A DNA stretch of 64,000 nucleotides from Lachnospiraceae bacterium. Lineage in GTDB: Bacteria; Bacillota; Clostridia; Lachnospirales; Lachnospiraceae. The notes below the pieces were generated by a model that was not told where the DNA came from, made no database searches, and saw nothing but the letters and a program-made list of their open reading frames with translations. The position numbers and the translations under genes were made by a program. The DNA lies in NCBI GenBank assembly GCA_014804365.1, contig JAAUZX010000051.1, forward strand, positions 16,358 to 80,357, read 5' to 3'. Shown piece after piece: positions 44,248 to 53,948 of the stretch (positions are counted from its first letter, which is position 1; every line of letters starts with the position of its first letter).

Positions 44248-44255
44248 GTTTTTTT

Positions 44256-45362
44256 ATGTTAAATATTAAAAAACAAATATCGAAATTATATGCATCATCC
44301 GTGTTGGGGAATCTGTCCCTGACAGGCGCATGGGTGGCAATTCTTGCGGCGAGAGGCTATAGCTTGGTGGAGATCGGTCTGGCGGAGACTGTTTTCCACA
44401 TTATCAGCCTGCTCTTCGAGATTCCGTCAGGTGTTCTTGCCGATGTATTCGGAAGAAAAAATATGCTGTTGGTCAGCAGTATCATGCGGATGATCGGGAA
44501 TATCATTATGATATTTTCCTGCAATCTGTTTATGGTATGTACATCGATCGCATTTCAGGCGCTCAGTTATAACTTTTCATCGGGATCGGGAGATGCGCTT
44601 GCATACGATTCTCTGAAAACGGTGGCGCATGAGGGGTATTACGAAAAGTATGCTTCCAATCAATTGATCATCTACCGCCTTTGCAGCGGAGTCTCGACCT
44701 TGTGTGCCGGTTTCGCACTTTTGATCGGGCATAAACTGGCGTACAGCACGGACGTTTGCATGTGTATTGTGCAGATAGGTCTTCTCATGACATTGCAGGA
44801 AGTGCGCATAGGGGAGGAGCGGGGCAATTGTCAGGAAAACATGATCGCTTCGATCAGAAGGGAACTTATCACGTGTTTTGCTGAAAGTATTTCCTTTCTG
44901 AAAAGCGCGAAGAAGGCAATCTTATTGATGTTTTGCAATTCGCTGGTCGGTGCGGTTGACATTTTACTGCTGTTTTTCCTGCAGGCGAAGCTGCCGGAGG
45001 CGGGGATGCCGAACTGGGCGCTTGGTTTTTCCCTGTTTTTCATGGAGATGGGAGGCATACTCGGTGCTAAAGCGATACTTTGGTTTAAGAAAGTACGCTA
45101 CCGGAGCGTGTTCATGGTGACGGTATTTCTGGTGTTTACTGGAGTCTTAATCGAGCATTCCGGGATGTATATCGTCATGACGATCGGCGGGTTTATCGCT
45201 GCACTCAGTGATGATGCCCTTCAGGTGAGAACGAATACGATTCTTCAGGATAGTTTTCCGTCCGAGCAGCGGGCGACGTTGATTTCCATAGAATCGTTCA
45301 CATTTTCAGTGATTATGATCGTGTTGTCACCGCTTGCGGGGATTATGTTTTCACATTGGTAA
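44256..45362 (+). CDS. Major facilitator superfamily transporter
   Basis: A 368-residue membrane protein with about 11-12 TM segments and the MFS motif A region between TM2 and TM3 (GVLADVFGRKNML). The N-terminal half (EIPSGVLADVFGRKN and SGSGDALAYDSL) resembles drug/unknown-substrate MFS proteins of Firmicutes. TAAGGAGG lies nine bases before ATG. The long leader with a candidate peptide and anti-Shine-Dalgarno copies suggests induction by ribosome stalling, as for some antibiotic efflux genes; that function is inference. Confidence 0.85.
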   Translation: MLNIKKQISKLYASSVLGNLSLTGAWVAILAARGYSLVEIGLAETVFHIISLLFEIPSGVLADVFGRKNMLLVSSIMRMIGNIIMIFSCNLFMVCTSIAFQALSYNFSSGSGDALAYDSLKTVAHEGYYEKYASNQLIIYRLCSGVSTLCAGFALLIGHKLAYSTDVCMCIVQIGLLMTLQEVRIGEERGNCQENMIASIRRELITCFAESISFLKSAKKAILLMFCNSLVGAVDILLLFFLQAKLPEAGMPNWALGFSLFFMEMGGILGAKAILWFKKVRYRSVFMVTVFLVFTGVLIEHSGMYIVMTIGGFIAALSDDALQVRTNTILQDSFPSEQRATLISIESFTFSVIMIVLSPLAGIMFSHW

Positions 45363-45453
45363 AAAAATCGAGCAGAGCTCGATTGCGAGATTTGCTTGCT
45401 TACGCTTCGCAAACTCGTGGCAATCCGGGTAATTTCCTATGGTGTAAAAATAC

Positions 45454-45483
45454 AAAAAGCCGGTTGAGTACAATCGGCTTTTT
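45454..45483 (+). terminator. Intrinsic terminator after the MFS gene
   Basis: AAAAAGCCG and CGGCTTTTT form a nine-base stem around a 12-base loop. The rest of 45363-45595 holds another dyad, AATCGAGC-AGA-GCTCGATT, directly after the MFS stop. Confidence 0.85.
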
Positions 45484-45595
45484 CAGTATAATAAAGACGA
45501 AACAGTGGGGTAAAGGTTTAGGAAATAAGGTTTCCGAGAATGGTATGATACTGACGCAAATGCTGTACCTGTGCAGGCGATATAGGAAGGAAAGA

Positions 45596-46477
45596 ATGCC
45601 GATTATGAATAGCGACCATAACAATCATTGGTTAAATAGAATGTGGGAAATTTTCTGCCCTTTTCTCTTTTTTTTCGGTCTCTACATTGTGGTGTTTATT
45701 CTGCTCAGATCTTTATGCGAGGTGATCGTGGGAGGACTGGGGGAGGAATATCATGCAGGGAGTTTGGAGTACGAGGGGACGATGACTGAATTAGTCAGTG
45801 GACTGTCTATGCTGATCGGCGTTCTGCCGTTACTTCCGCTGCTGCGGCATGAGTTGAAGGAACATAAACAATCCGTTTATGGGAGCAGCATGACGACAGA
45901 TAATACGAGCGGCGCAGAGAAACGTGCAGGAAGCGGAAAGTACGGCATAACGGCAGTGCAGATAGTTCTCACGATCGTGCTTGCCGCGGCATCGTCTCTG
46001 GGACTCAATGTGTTACTTGCATTGACCGGAATAGTCGAATCCTCCGCAAGCTATCAGGATGTGGCCAGACAGCAGTATAGTGTCATGCTCGGTGCGGGTA
46101 TGCTTCTGTTCGGATTAATTTCTCCGATTACGGAGGAGATCGTATTCCGCGGGTTGATCTTTAACCGTATGAGGCGTTATTTCCCGCATGCGGCAGCAGT
46201 CGTCGCCTCCGGCGTATTGTTCGGAATCTATCATGGTAATCCGGTGCAGGCATTGTACGGCGGGTGCATGGGCATCCTGATGGCATACTTGTATGAGCGG
46301 ATGCACAGCTTTGCCATCCCATGCCTGTTTCATGCCACAGCGAATCTTATGGTGTACTCGATCGCCCAGAGTGCGGCTCTGCATGGGAGGCTTTTCACGG
46401 TGCCAGGCTGTGCTGTTCTGCTTGCCGGTTCTGCAATTTGCATTGTTATTATCGAGAAGACAAGATTTCCTGAATGA
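45596..46477 (+). CDS. CPBP-family intramembrane metalloprotease
   Basis: A 293-residue membrane protein with about eight hydrophobic segments. The CPBP (CAAX protease/bacteriocin-processing) motifs are visible: EEIVFRG (motif 1), FGIYHGN (motif 2) and FHATAN (motif 3), giving the zinc-binding Glu/His set. ATG 45596 follows AGGAAGGAAAG; the longer open frame from 45356 runs through a terminator and is rejected. The role may be prenyl-protein processing or bacteriocin self-immunity. Its 3' end overlaps the convergent small membrane gene by 29 bases. Confidence 0.88.
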   Translation: MPIMNSDHNNHWLNRMWEIFCPFLFFFGLYIVVFILLRSLCEVIVGGLGEEYHAGSLEYEGTMTELVSGLSMLIGVLPLLPLLRHELKEHKQSVYGSSMTTDNTSGAEKRAGSGKYGITAVQIVLTIVLAAASSLGLNVLLALTGIVESSASYQDVARQQYSVMLGAGMLLFGLISPITEEIVFRGLIFNRMRRYFPHAAAVVASGVLFGIYHGNPVQALYGGCMGILMAYLYERMHSFAIPCLFHATANLMVYSIAQSAALHGRLFTVPGCAVLLAGSAICIVIIEKTRFPE

Positions 46478-46823
46478 TCGTCAGGAACCAAAACTCTATC
46501 CCCAGCATGCTCACGCCTACTGTGAACAGATAATCTTCCGGCAGAGAGATCGTGTTCCTTCGGAGGAGGATATTGTTCCTGGTTGCTTTTCTTTTGGGAA
46601 AACGGTTTGCCAGTAGGAAGGCGCCGCTCACCACAAACCAAAAGATAAGTAAAAGTTTGCTGTTTTTTCTAAGTTCGGAGAACAGGACCAGACAGACATT
46701 CAGCGCAATGACGATGCCTATCAGCAAATATCTGACACGAACGTCAAGTTTAACTGCATAAATCTGCCACATGATGATAATAAAAAACACGAACATGATA
46801 CCCAGTGAAAGTCCGCCCGTCAT
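46449..46823 (-). CDS. Small membrane protein of unknown function
   Basis: A 124-residue protein with about four hydrophobic segments: FVFFIIIMWQIYAV, LLIGIVIALNVCLVLF, LLLIFWFVVSGAFLL and a C-terminal FTVGVSMLGIEFWFL. On the minus strand ACGGAGGTACATT precedes ATG at 46823, fixing the start; a longer frame to 46934 is not supported. No family is recognised. It is convergent with and overlaps the CPBP gene by 29 bases. Confidence 0.7.
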   Translation of the reverse strand: MTGGLSLGIMFVFFIIIMWQIYAVKLDVRVRYLLIGIVIALNVCLVLFSELRKNSKLLLIFWFVVSGAFLLANRFPKRKATRNNILLRRNTISLPEDYLFTVGVSMLGIEFWFLTIIQEILSSR

Positions 46824-46923
46824 AATGTACCTCCGTAAATCTGAATGTAAAATTTTTTGTACGCTACTCCTGTCATTGATTATAGCACTAATTCTACCGC
46901 CGCAGAGCAAAACATTTCGTGTA

Positions 46924-46952
46924 TTGACATGCAATTTCGGGCATTTTATAAT
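46924..46952 (+). promoter_or_regulatory. Consensus sigma-A promoter of the MBL gene
   Basis: Perfect TTGACA and TATAAT hexamers with a 17-base spacer, about 130 bases before the MBL gene. Confidence 0.8.
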
Positions 46953-47028
46953 TTATGTATCATTGAGACGAACCGGATTATGCATTAAAAAGATGAAGAC
47001 AGGAAAGCGGAAGACAGAATTGTTACAG

Positions 47029-47055
47029 CGGTCAATCCGAAAGAAGGGTTGACCG
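47029..47055 (+). other. Hairpin in the MBL gene leader
   Basis: CGGTCAATCC and GGGTTGACCG form a stem around seven bases, followed by TTTGGCTTTTT. It lies between the promoter and the MBL start, so it could be an attenuator. Confidence 0.5.
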
Positions 47056-47084
47056 TTTGGCTTTTTCCCGGAAAAGAGGAGAAA

Positions 47085-47891
47085 ATGTATATCAAAGTAT
47101 TGATGGAAGACACTTGCGGCAATCCGCAGTGTGAGTATGAGCACGGTCTGAGTCTTTATATAGAAACTGAGAAGCACAGGATTCTCATGGACACGGGAGC
47201 GAGCGATAAGACATGGGAAAATGCCGGACGGTTAGGCGTGGAGTTATCGGATATAGACATCGTCGTGCTAAGCCACGGACATTACGACCATTCCGGAGGT
47301 CTGTTGTCTTTCCGGGATAGGAATCATGAGGCGGTCGTCTATATGCAGAAAAGCGCGCTTTTCGACTATTATCATGATGAGCGTTATATCGGAATTGATA
47401 AAGCAATCGGCCGGATGCCGCGGGTGGAAAAGTTGTCCGGTGACCTTGAGATTGACGGGGAGATATCCCTTTTTACAGGTATCACAGGCAGGAAGTTCTG
47501 GCCGCAGAGCAATATCGGGCTGTCGATGCGGGTAGACGGGAAGAACAGGCAGGATGAGTTCGGGCATGAGCAGTGCCTTGTGATACAAGGGATTCGGAAA
47601 GCATTGTTTTCCGGATGCGCACATAACGGCATTCTAAATGTTCTGGACCGGTATCGGGAAATATACGGAGGCGCGCCGGATATCGTAATCAGCGGATTCC
47701 ATATGATGAAGAAAAGTGATTATACGGAAGAGGAAAAGGCGGTGATCCTGCAGACGGCAGAGGAGCTTGGGAAAGCAAATACTGTCTTTTATACAGGGCA
47801 CTGTACGGGTCAAAAAGCGATAGAGCTGATGAAACCGATTCTGGGTAAACGGCTTATACAGCTGCACTGCGGTATGGAAATTCGGATATAA
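47085..47891 (+). CDS. MBL-fold metallohydrolase (COG1237-like)
   Basis: A 268-residue metallo-beta-lactamase-fold protein with the metal motif SHGHYDHSGG, a later His in FSGCAHNGI, a TGHCTGQKA motif and the terminal LHCGM. This arrangement matches the COG1237 group, which includes proteins related to dihydropterin/beta-RFAP-type synthases; the reaction here is unproven. Start 47085 is set by GAGGAGAAA. It is transcribed from a consensus promoter. Confidence 0.87.
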   Translation: MYIKVLMEDTCGNPQCEYEHGLSLYIETEKHRILMDTGASDKTWENAGRLGVELSDIDIVVLSHGHYDHSGGLLSFRDRNHEAVVYMQKSALFDYYHDERYIGIDKAIGRMPRVEKLSGDLEIDGEISLFTGITGRKFWPQSNIGLSMRVDGKNRQDEFGHEQCLVIQGIRKALFSGCAHNGILNVLDRYREIYGGAPDIVISGFHMMKKSDYTEEEKAVILQTAEELGKANTVFYTGHCTGQKAIELMKPILGKRLIQLHCGMEIRI

Positions 47892-47976
47892 TCGGTGAAA
47901 GCGGGACATGATTGGTCGGAAATGAATGCGGGAGAGCCGATGAAAGAGACGGACCCGCCGGAGGAGGATTAGGATT

Positions 47977-49065
47977 TTGAAAAAGGGAAAGAAAAGCATA
48001 AAGATTGGATTATCAGTATTGGCGGTTCTCATATTACTGATTGGCGGGTATTGTGCCTATGTATTGATTGCGTATGACCGCTTACCGGATTATTTGACTC
48101 TTGAAGTCAATGAAAGCGGGGAGGAAGAAGATTTTGACCGGGAATTTCAGGTCAGGTCGGGCGAAGAGTATCTGATTATGACATACAATATCGGGTTCGG
48201 CGCTTACACGAAGGATTATAGTTTCTTCATGGACGGTGGGAAATATTCATGGGGCAGGGATGAGGAAAGTGTTCTGGCGAATGTCTCTGCAATGGGGACG
48301 ATGATCAGCGATATCGATCCGGATTTTATACTGGTGCAGGAGGTTGACCGGGACGGTACGAGAAGCTACCATATAGATGAATTGGAGGTTTTGAATCAGT
48401 TTATCAAGGGGTATTATTATGATTTTGCACAGAACTACGATTCTCCGTTCCTGTTCTATCCGCCATGGCAGCCGCACGGTGCGAATATAGCCGGGATGGT
48501 GACTTATGCGAGAGGCGAGATTACGGAGACGATGCGGCGGAGCTTTCCGATATCGGAGTCGCTCAGCAAATTTGTAGATTTGGACAGATGCTATTCGATT
48601 TCGCGGATTCCGACGGAGAACGGTAACTTCCTGTGTCTCTATAACGTGCATCTGTCGGCATACGGCAGCAACGATGAAATCAGGGAAGGACAGCTTTCCA
48701 TGCTGTTTGAAGATATGGCGGCGGATTATCAGGCGGGAAACTATGTGATCTGCGGCGGCGATTACAATCATAACGTGAAGGAGGAAGCTACGGAGAATGC
48801 GCCGGAATGGGCGTATTTGTTCCCGCGGGAGAAGATTCCCGAAGGCTTCTGTATGGCGCTCGACTACGCCGAAACACCGGAGGATATTGCGCATGAATCC
48901 TGCAGAAGCGCCGATAGTCCATATAAGGAAGGGGAGACCTATACGGTCACGCTGGACGGGTTTATCATTTCGGATAATGTGATTGTCCATGAATATCAGA
49001 ATATGGACTGTGGGTATGAGTATTCGGATCATGATCCGGTGATCATGCGGTTTGTATTAGAGTGA
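47977..49065 (+). CDS. Membrane-anchored endonuclease/exonuclease/phosphatase family protein
   Basis: A 362-residue protein with a single N-terminal TM anchor (about 9-31) and an extracytoplasmic EEP domain. Visible catalytic segments are MTYNIGFG (Asn), LVQEVDRDG (metal Glu), NVHLSAYGS (His), CGGDYNHN (Asp/Asn) and the terminal SDHDPV (Asp-His). The family includes nucleases, sphingomyelinases and phosphoinositide phosphatases; the outside location suggests a phospholipid or nucleic-acid substrate. TTG start at 47977 with GGAGGAGG and TTAGGA upstream. Confidence 0.87.
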   Translation: MKKGKKSIKIGLSVLAVLILLIGGYCAYVLIAYDRLPDYLTLEVNESGEEEDFDREFQVRSGEEYLIMTYNIGFGAYTKDYSFFMDGGKYSWGRDEESVLANVSAMGTMISDIDPDFILVQEVDRDGTRSYHIDELEVLNQFIKGYYYDFAQNYDSPFLFYPPWQPHGANIAGMVTYARGEITETMRRSFPISESLSKFVDLDRCYSISRIPTENGNFLCLYNVHLSAYGSNDEIREGQLSMLFEDMAADYQAGNYVICGGDYNHNVKEEATENAPEWAYLFPREKIPEGFCMALDYAETPEDIAHESCRSADSPYKEGETYTVTLDGFIISDNVIVHEYQNMDCGYEYSDHDPVIMRFVLE

Positions 49066-49199
49066 GAGCGGCCACTTCCATGGCATGCAAATCATATCCC
49101 AATTTTGAAACAAATGCCGCAAATATTACACAATTACATTTGAAAAACATGAATTGTAAAACAATCTGACAATTCTGACAATTCTCAAAAAAGTCTATG

Positions 49200-49228
49200 T
49201 TTACAACCGCCCAAAAGTGTTGTATATT
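49200..49228 (+). promoter_or_regulatory. Sigma-A promoter of gltB
   Basis: TTTACA and TATATT with a 17-base spacer. The predicted start near 49235 lies just before the terminator stem at 49238. Confidence 0.6.
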
Positions 49229-49237
49229 ATACATGCA

Positions 49238-49280
49238 GGTCGCAAAGGAGCGCAATGTGTTTCCTTTGCGACCTCTTTTT
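49238..49280 (+). terminator. Attenuator terminator in the gltB leader
   Basis: GGTCGCAAAGGA and TCCTTTGCGACC form a perfect 12-base stem with a 12-base loop, then TCTTTTT. It lies between the promoter and gltB, so gltB requires read-through or antitermination. Confidence 0.85.
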
Positions 49281-49357
49281 GTGCTTATAAGCATGAAATA
49301 CAAACAAGGGATATATTGAAAGAAGCACGCAACTTTTGCTTCGACAGGGAGGTAATT

Positions 49358-52300
49358 ATGTTTGATGTGAAGACAATCGTTCCGGAAGCGCCTCTTCACC
49401 GCATGGAATTTGAACATGACAACTGCGGAATCGGCGCCTGCGTGAACATTAAAGGACGAAGGAGCCGTGTTATTGTCGAGAATGCGCTTAAGATCGTGGA
49501 AAACTTAGAGCACAGAGCCGGCAAGGATGCAGAGGGCAAGACCGGTGACGGCGTCGGGATTCTGACCCAAATGCCGCATAAGTTTATGGTTAAAGTAACG
49601 AAGGCGCTGGGAATAGAGATCGGCGGCGAGCGGGAGTATGGTGTGGGTATGTTTTTCTTCCCGCAGGATGAGCTGCAGCGCAATCAGGCGAAGAAGATGT
49701 TTGAGATTATCGCCGAGAAAGAAGGCTTACAGTTTCTGGGCTGGCGTACAGTGCCGACCGTGCCTTCCGTGTTAGGGCATAAGGCGGTAGAGTGTATGCC
49801 TTGTATTATGCAGGCTTTTATCAGGAAACCGACGAATGTGTCTAAGGGGCTTGATTTCGATAGAAAACTGTACATATTACGGAGAACATTTGAACAGTCC
49901 ACGGATGTGACTTATGTGGTCAGTCTATCCAGCAGGACGATCGTATACAAGGGGATGTTCCTGGTGGGGCAGCTTCGCACCTTTTTTTCCGATCTGCAGG
50001 ACCAGGATTATGAGTCGGCGATTGCCATCGTGCACTCACGATTCTCCACCAACACGAATCCGAGCTGGGAGCGTGCCCATCCGAACCGGTTTATTGTACA
50101 TAACGGAGAGATCAATACGATCCGCGGCAATGCCGACAAGATGCAGGCCCGCGAAGAGAATATGGAGTCCGAGCATTTGCAGGGGCAGATGCACAAGATC
50201 CTGCCGGCCATCAATGCTTCCGGATCCGATTCCGCAATGCTCGACAATACGCTGGAGTTCCTTGTGATGAGCGGCATGCCGCTGCCGCTTGCTGTCATGA
50301 TCACGATTCCCGAGCCATGGGAGAACAACAAGACCATGACGCAGAAGAAAAAGGATTTCTACCAATATTATGCGACCATGATGGAGCCTTGGGACGGCCC
50401 GGCCTCCATTCTCTTCTCCGACGGAGATATTATGGGTGCGGTACTTGACCGGAACGGTCTACGTCCATCGCGATATATGATCACAGACGATGACACCCTG
50501 ATTCTGTCCTCCGAGGTAGGCGTACTGGACATCGATCCTTCCAAGATCGTGGAGAAGGAGAGACTGCATCCGGGCAAAATGCTTCTGGTAGACACCCTGC
50601 AGGGCAGAGTCATTGACGATGATGAGTTAAAGGAGCATTATGCATCGGCCCGTCCTTACGGTGAATGGCTGGACAGTAAGCTGGTAGCGCTTAAGGAGTT
50701 GAAGATCCCGAATCAGCGTGTGCCGGAATATACCGACGAAGAGAGGCAGCGTATGCAGAAGGCTTTCGGCTACACTTACGAGGAGCTGAAAACCAGCATT
50801 CTGCCGATGGCGAGAAACGGTGCGGAGGCGATCGCAGCCATGGGAGTGGATACGCCGATTCCGGTGCTGTCCAGAGCGCATCATCCGTTGTTCCACTATT
50901 TTAAACAGTTATTTGCACAGGTGACCAATCCGCCTATCGATGCCATCCGTGAGGAAGTGGTGACTTCCACAACGGTCTATCTGGGCAGGGACGGCAATCT
51001 GTTAGAGGAAGTGCCGGAGAACTGTAATATGTTAAAAGTGCATAACCCGATCCTGACGAACACGGATCTGCTCAAGATCAAGAATATGAAGTCTGACGGG
51101 TTTAAAGTGGAAGTGGTGCCGATCACTTACTATAAGAATACCAGTCTGGAGAAGGCAATCGACAGACTGTTTGTGGAAGTAGACAGAGCTTATCGGGATG
51201 GCGTTAATATATTGATTTTGTCCGACCGCGGCGTGGATGAGAACAGAGTGGCGATTCCATCTCTGCTGGCAGTGTCAGCCCTGCAGCAGCATTTGGTAAG
51301 CACGAAGAAAAGAACCAGCGTGGATATCATCTTAGAGTCCGCGGAACCCCGCGAGGTGCACCATTTCGCGACGCTTCTGGGATTCGGCGCTTCGGCGATC
51401 AATCCTTATCTGGCACAGGAGAGCATCAAAGAACTCATCGATAATCATATGCTGGATAAAGATTACTATGCGGCGGTAAATGATTACAATGATGCAGTCC
51501 TGCACGGCATTGTGAAGATCGCATCCAAGATGGGCATCTCTACGATCCAGTCTTATCAGGGCTCCAAGATCTTCGAGGCCATCGGTATCGATAAGGATGT
51601 GATCAACAAGTACTTTACGAACACTGTGTGCCGTGTGGGCGGGATTACCTTAAAAGATATTGAGAAAGAGGCGGATACGCTTCATTCCATGGCTTTTGAC
51701 CCACTTGGTCTATCCACGGATCTGACGCTGGATAACCCCGGACATCACCAGATGCGCAGCGGTGCAGATGAGCATTTATATAATCCTGAGACGATTCATT
51801 TACTACAGGAGTCAACGAGACGGGGAGATTACGAAATCTTCAAACAATATACGGCAGCGGTCAATAATGAAGAGAGCATTAAGAATCTGAGAGGTCTGAT
51901 GGACTTCAACTATGCGAAGAAACCCGTGCCGATAGAGGAAGTGGAGGCAGTTGACACGATTGTCACAAGATTTAAGACAGGCGCTATGTCCTATGGTTCC
52001 ATTTCCAAAGAAGCCCATGAGACAATGGCCATTGCCATGAACAGGCTGCATGGCAAATCCAACTCCGGTGAGGGCGGTGAGGATGACGACAGACTGACCG
52101 TGGGAGCGGACGGATTAAATCGCTGCTCCGCAATCAAACAGGTGGCATCGGGACGGTTCGGTGTGACCAGCAAATATTTAAACAGCGCACAGGAAATACA
52201 GATCAAGATGGCACAGGGAGCAAAACCCGGCGAGGGCGGTCATCTGCCTGGCGGCAAGGTGTACCCGTGGATTGCCAAGACGAGGCATTCCACGCCCGGT

Positions 52301-53902
52301 GTAGGCCTGATCTCTCCGCCGCCGCACCATGATATCTATTCCATCGAGGATCTGGCGCAGCTGATATATGACTTGAAGAATGCCAATACCAGAGCGCGCA
52401 TTTCCGTGAAGCTGGTATCCGAGGCAGGCGTGGGCACGGTTGCAGCAGGTGTGGCCAAGGCGGGAGCGCAGGTTATCCTCGTGTCCGGCTATGACGGCGG
52501 TACAGGCGCGGCACCCCGCAATTCGATTCACAATGCGGGACTTCCGTGGGAGCTTGGTCTGGCGGAGACACACCAGACATTGATTCAGAATGGTCTGCGT
52601 AACAAGGTTCGCATTGAGACAGACGGTAAGCTGATGAGTGGTCGTGACGTGGCTATTGCGGCGATCCTCGGAGCGGAGGAGTTCGGTTTTGCGACGGCAC
52701 CTCTTGTAACAATGGGTTGTGTCATGATGAGAGTATGTAACTTAGATACCTGTCCCGTGGGTGTGGCAACACAGAATCCGGAGCTTCGTAAACGTTTTAC
52801 GGGGAAACCGGAGTATGTGGAGAATTTCATGAGATTTATCGCGCAGGAGCTGCGGGAATATATGGCGAAGCTGGGCGTCCGCACGGTAGATGAGCTGGTG
52901 GGCAGAACGGAACTTTTGAAGATCAAGGATCATCTGACGGATCGTCAGAAGCAGGTGGATTTGAGCCTGATTCTGAGCAATCCTTATGAGGGGAGCAAGG
53001 AGAAATGTATCTTCGATCCGAAGCAGGTGTATGATTTTGCGTTGGAGAAGACTCTGGATGAAAAAGTGCTGTTAAAGCAGCTCTCCAAGGCGCTTGAGAC
53101 AGGGCAGAAGAGAAGTCTTGAGGTGGACGTGACCAATACGGATCGTACCTTCGGCACTATTTTCGGATCCGAGATTACCAGAAGATTCGGCGATAAGCTG
53201 GAGGAAGATACGTACCGCATCCTGTGTAACGGTTCCGGCGGTCAGAGCTTCGGCGCTTTTATCCCGAAAGGGCTGACACTGGAGCTGGTGGGCGATTCCA
53301 ACGACTATTTCGGCAAGGGACTGTCCGGCGGTAAGCTGATCGTCTATCCGCCGAAGGGATCGAAATTCAAGCAGGACGAGAATATTATTATCGGCAACGT
53401 AGCGCTTTATGGGGCGACATCCGGCAAGGCGTTTATCAATGGTGTGGCGGGAGAGCGTTTCTGTGTGCGTAACTCCGGTGCCCTTGCGGTAGTGGAGGGC
53501 GTGGGTGATCACGGCTGCGAGTATATGACCGGCGGGCGAGTGGCAGTGCTGGGCACTGTGGGTAAGAACTTTGCGGCGGGTATGAGCGGCGGTATTGCCT
53601 ATGTGCTGGATGAGAACAATGATTTGTATACGAAAACGAATAAGGAAATGGTTTCTTCTTATGAGATTACTTCCAAATATGATGTGCTTGAGTTAAAAGA
53701 GATGATCAAGGAGCATGCGGCTTATACGAATTCCGTCAAGGGAAAGGAGATTCTGGATAATTTCGGAGAGTATCTGCCGAGGTTTAAGAAGATTATTCCG
53801 CATGACTATGAGAAGATGTTGAAATTGATCGTGCAGATGGAAGAGAAGGGGCTTAGTGCGGAGCAGGCGCAGATTGAGGCGTTTTATGCGGCGAAGAAGT
53901 AA
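49358..53902 (+). CDS. gltB: Glutamate synthase large subunit
   Basis: A 1514-residue GOGAT alpha subunit. The N-terminal class II amidotransferase has catalytic Cys23 (HDNCGIGA), implying removal of a 22-residue propeptide. The FMN/synthase domain includes SGEGGEDDDR and LPGGKVYPWIAKTRHSTPG, the 3Fe-4S Cys set lies in CVMMRVCNLDTCPVG, and the C-terminal beta-helix has glycine-rich repeats (GGRVAVLGTVGKNFAAGM). It makes two glutamates from glutamine and 2-oxoglutarate with GltD. ATG 49358 follows GGGAGG; a longer frame from 49217 would read through the terminator. Expression is probably controlled at the leader attenuator. Confidence 0.97.
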   Translation: MFDVKTIVPEAPLHRMEFEHDNCGIGACVNIKGRRSRVIVENALKIVENLEHRAGKDAEGKTGDGVGILTQMPHKFMVKVTKALGIEIGGEREYGVGMFFFPQDELQRNQAKKMFEIIAEKEGLQFLGWRTVPTVPSVLGHKAVECMPCIMQAFIRKPTNVSKGLDFDRKLYILRRTFEQSTDVTYVVSLSSRTIVYKGMFLVGQLRTFFSDLQDQDYESAIAIVHSRFSTNTNPSWERAHPNRFIVHNGEINTIRGNADKMQAREENMESEHLQGQMHKILPAINASGSDSAMLDNTLEFLVMSGMPLPLAVMITIPEPWENNKTMTQKKKDFYQYYATMMEPWDGPASILFSDGDIMGAVLDRNGLRPSRYMITDDDTLILSSEVGVLDIDPSKIVEKERLHPGKMLLVDTLQGRVIDDDELKEHYASARPYGEWLDSKLVALKELKIPNQRVPEYTDEERQRMQKAFGYTYEELKTSILPMARNGAEAIAAMGVDTPIPVLSRAHHPLFHYFKQLFAQVTNPPIDAIREEVVTSTTVYLGRDGNLLEEVPENCNMLKVHNPILTNTDLLKIKNMKSDGFKVEVVPITYYKNTSLEKAIDRLFVEVDRAYRDGVNILILSDRGVDENRVAIPSLLAVSALQQHLVSTKKRTSVDIILESAEPREVHHFATLLGFGASAINPYLAQESIKELIDNHMLDKDYYAAVNDYNDAVLHGIVKIASKMGISTIQSYQGSKIFEAIGIDKDVINKYFTNTVCRVGGITLKDIEKEADTLHSMAFDPLGLSTDLTLDNPGHHQMRSGADEHLYNPETIHLLQESTRRGDYEIFKQYTAAVNNEESIKNLRGLMDFNYAKKPVPIEEVEAVDTIVTRFKTGAMSYGSISKEAHETMAIAMNRLHGKSNSGEGGEDDDRLTVGADGLNRCSAIKQVASGRFGVTSKYLNSAQEIQIKMAQGAKPGEGGHLPGGKVYPWIAKTRHSTPGVGLISPPPHHDIYSIEDLAQLIYDLKNANTRARISVKLVSEAGVGTVAAGVAKAGAQVILVSGYDGGTGAAPRNSIHNAGLPWELGLAETHQTLIQNGLRNKVRIETDGKLMSGRDVAIAAILGAEEFGFATAPLVTMGCVMMRVCNLDTCPVGVATQNPELRKRFTGKPEYVENFMRFIAQELREYMAKLGVRTVDELVGRTELLKIKDHLTDRQKQVDLSLILSNPYEGSKEKCIFDPKQVYDFALEKTLDEKVLLKQLSKALETGQKRSLEVDVTNTDRTFGTIFGSEITRRFGDKLEEDTYRILCNGSGGQSFGAFIPKGLTLELVGDSNDYFGKGLSGGKLIVYPPKGSKFKQDENIIIGNVALYGATSGKAFINGVAGERFCVRNSGALAVVEGVGDHGCEYMTGGRVAVLGTVGKNFAAGMSGGIAYVLDENNDLYTKTNKEMVSSYEITSKYDVLELKEMIKEHAAYTNSVKGKEILDNFGEYLPRFKKIIPHDYEKMLKLIVQMEEKGLSAEQAQIEAFYAAKK

Positions 53903-53948
53903 TTAAAGGTTGAGATTCAAAAGGTGATTTTGATAAAGTTGTGAGGCT

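Noticed and set aside
45356..45595. N-terminal extension of the CPBP protease
   Set aside because: The extension reads through the MFS terminator and is unlike the family; ATG 45596 has a strong ribosome binding site.
49217..49357. N-terminal extension of gltB
   Set aside because: The frame is open, but it crosses the terminator stem and U-tract, and GGGAGG marks ATG 49358; the catalytic Cys then sits at the expected place.
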